Assembly: GCA_016930895.1 (NCBI GenBank)
Contig: JAFGFV010000486.1
Location: forward strand, 1-5,518
Reading direction: 5' to 3'
Source: Spirochaetales bacterium
GTDB taxonomy: Bacteria; Spirochaetota; Spirochaetia; SZUA-6; DRHE01
Length of the DNA: 5,518 nt
The translations under genes were made by a program, and so were the position numbers. Below the pieces are notes generated by a model, which worked only from the letters and a program-made list of their open reading frames with translations, was not told the origin of the DNA and searched no databases. This document shows, one piece after another, positions 4,132-5,518 of the stretch. How positions within the stretch are numbered: position 1 is the stretch's first letter; every line of letters starts with the position of its first letter.

Positions 4132-5518
4132 TCAGCCGGGATTCGCCTCCAGTCCGCGCAGGAGCACTCGGTAGATCTCGACCATGGCCAGGGAGTCCTG
4201 TCCGCAGTAGGCCCGCAGGGCCTGCTCCAGCGCCTTCCTCCGGACCGGGCTGCGCTCGACGAGCAGCCGGTTCCAGGCCGCCTGGGCCTGGGTTCCGTCC
4301 TGGACTTCCAGGGCGCCGTACGACATCTCGGGAACCAGGACCGGCAGCACGCTCTTGATCGAATTCGAGCCCCCAAAGGCCGGGTCCAGGTAGTACCGGC
4401 GAAAGATCTCCAGCAGGTCCCAGAGCCGCTCGGCCAGGGCCAGGAGCCCGGGAGCGTGGCGCGGCAGCTCCCGCGCCAGCCCCTGCAACACTCCCCTCTC
4501 GAAGGAGGCGTTGTAGACCACCAGGCTGCCCTCGGGCCCGATCCATTCCAGCAGGGAGCGAGCGAGCTCCGGTCGCGGGTCGTCCTGGCCGGCATGAAGA
4601 TACTCCCCCTGGCTCAGGGCGCCCCCGGGCTCCAGACGATGGCAGCTGTACTGGAAGGGAACCTTTTCGTAGGGGCGGGTACCGGGGTAGCGGGGGATCG
4701 CCGGACTGTCGGTCTCGAAATCCAGGAAGTACAGGGGGAAGGTGAGGCCCTCGAGCTCCCGCCGGATCGCTGTCCAGTCGATCTCCGCCCTGCCCAGACG
4801 GTACAGCTCCACGAAACGGCTCTGCGCCGGTGAGAGCGGCAATTCAACAGGCAGGTCCTCGATCCTCAGGAGATCGCAGGCGGCCAACTCTCTCTTGTGC
4901 TCCGCCCCCAGGCGGGGGATGTTGAAGATCGACACCTTGGGCACCCGGCGCCAGCACCACGGGATGAATGGGCATTCGTAGGGCGAGGTGCACTGCGGGC
5001 CGATCGCCACGTTCGGTTCCCGGGGCAGGCGCAGGGCCTCCCGGAAGCGTTCCAGGTGCTCAGGAATCGCCCGGGCCGGCTCGTCGAGCTCCCCGGTCAG
5101 CTCCTCCTCGGTGAACAGGTCTGACAGGTCCGGAAACGTGCATCCCGGGTTCAGGTGCATCAGGCAGGTCCGGCGCACCCGCACCCCGCATCCCTCCAGG
5201 ACGTAGCGCTGCACGGCCACGTCGGGCAGGTGCTCGGGTTTGACGGTGGTGGAGGACTTGACCTCGATCAGCTCCCAGGCGTCGCCGGCGGCGGTAGCGC
5301 TCCCGGCCGACGGCACCCGGCGCAGCACGTCGACCCGCACCAGGATGTTGTCGTGGAAAAAGGCGGCCTCGAACAGGGCCGGCACCCCGGCAGCCATGAG
5401 GGCCCGGGTCTGCGCCAGGGCCTCGGAGGCCCGGTAGGAGGGCACGGCCACCAGGACCCCTCCCGGGAAGCGCTCCTGGGCAGCCACCCCTACCTTCGTT
5501 CCCTGCTCGAAGATGTAC
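4132..5518 (-). CDS. DUF2779 protein: PD-(D/E)XK nuclease fused to DEDD-type exonuclease domain (5' end outside window)
   Basis: The frame is open to the right edge, reading Y-I-F-E-Q-G-T-K-V-G before the GTG at 5487, which is therefore internal. The family's extreme N-terminus, which often carries a CPxRxxL-type cysteine, lies outside. Counting from that GTG, the first half is a RecB/Cas4-like PD-(D/E)XK nuclease: D53 (RVDVL), E75-V-K77 (ELIEVKSS) and Q93 (AVQRY). Next come cysteines C166, C172 and C178 (GPQC...YECPFIPWC), the pattern of a Cas4/AddB-type Fe-S cluster. The second half is the DUF2779 region, an RNase H-like exonuclease fold: D256-F-E258 (YFLDFET), GTRPYEKVPFQYS at 269-281, N326 to E330 (YNASFE), RLWDLL (354-359), SIKSVLP (376-382) and D431 (YCGQDSLAM). 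The role is probably nucleic-acid degradation or repair; the substrate is unknown. Confidence 0.9.
   Translation of the reverse strand, partial: YIFEQGTKVGVAAQERFPGGVLVAVPSYRASEALAQTRALMAAGVPALFEAAFFHDNILVRVDVLRRVPSAGSATAAGDAWELIEVKSSTTVKPEHLPDVAVQRYVLEGCGVRVRRTCLMHLNPGCTFPDLSDLFTEEELTGELDEPARAIPEHLERFREALRLPREPNVAIGPQCTSPYECPFIPWCWRRVPKVSIFNIPRLGAEHKRELAACDLLRIEDLPVELPLSPAQSRFVELYRLGRAEIDWTAIRRELEGLTFPLYFLDFETDSPAIPRYPGTRPYEKVPFQYSCHRLEPGGALSQGEYLHAGQDDPRPELARSLLEWIGPEGSLVVYNASFERGVLQGLARELPRHAPGLLALAERLWDLLEIFRRYYLDPAFGGSNSIKSVLPVLVPEMSYGALEVQDGTQAQAAWNRLLVERSPVRRKALEQALRAYCGQDSLAMVEIYRVLLRGLEANPG

Noticed and set aside
3552..4595. Open frame of 347 codons on the minus strand.
   Set aside because: It runs through the nuclease gene in the wrong frame, across the small protein gene and the control region, with no recognisable domain.
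5485..5487. GTG as the true start of the DUF2779 protein.
   Set aside because: The frame continues upstream to the window edge with family-like residues (FEQGTKVG), so the start is outside the window.
4132..5518. Cas4 of a CRISPR system.
   Set aside because: The PD-(D/E)XK half and cysteines are Cas4-like, but the chain continues into a DUF2779 exonuclease domain, and no repeats or other cas genes are present.

Overview
This is a GC-rich bacterial chromosomal window with seven protein genes packed in alternating orientation (+, -, +, +, -, +, -), no RNA genes, no mobile elements and no CRISPR array. The canonical lipobox lipoprotein, good Shine-Dalgarno sequences (GGAGG type), one perfect TATAAT box and the mix of gene families suggest a high-GC Gram-negative bacterium. 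A deltaproteobacterial-type lineage (Desulfobacterota or Myxococcota) is possible, but the sequence does not prove it. The largest gene-free stretches are about 170 and 158 bases, and both are divergent promoter regions.

Left part (1-1278): the 3' end of a D-2-hydroxyacid dehydrogenase gene, cut by the window edge, converges on a gene for an unrecognised lipoprotein very rich in tyrosine and tryptophan. Between them lies a short spacer with a 13-base tandem duplication that includes the dehydrogenase stop codon, plus a stem-loop.

Middle (1279-2936): a well-formed sigma70-type promoter (TTGAAC, 16 bp, TATAAT) drives a likely two-gene operon of membrane proteins. The first is an unrecognised 159-residue multi-pass protein. 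The second is a DMT/NIPA-like transporter of about nine segments. The 3' end of the transporter gene overlaps by 14 bases the 3' end of the next, oppositely oriented gene.

Right part (2923-5518): a stand-alone LON substrate-binding-domain protein, without ATPase or protease, is divergent from a small unrecognised 114-residue protein. Their shared 158-base region carries three dyad symmetries. One starts almost exactly at the predicted transcription start of the LON-domain gene and one lies within its promoter. The last gene, cut at its 5' end by the window edge, encodes a DUF2779-type protein with a PD-(D/E)XK (RecB/Cas4-like) nuclease, a cysteine cluster and a DEDD-type exonuclease fold in one chain.

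Apart from the membrane-protein pair, the genes do not form one obvious pathway. The most interesting items are the two-nuclease DUF2779 protein, the dyad-rich divergent control region at 3571-3728, and the aromatic-rich lipoprotein. I see no clear evidence of a complete new defence or metabolic system.
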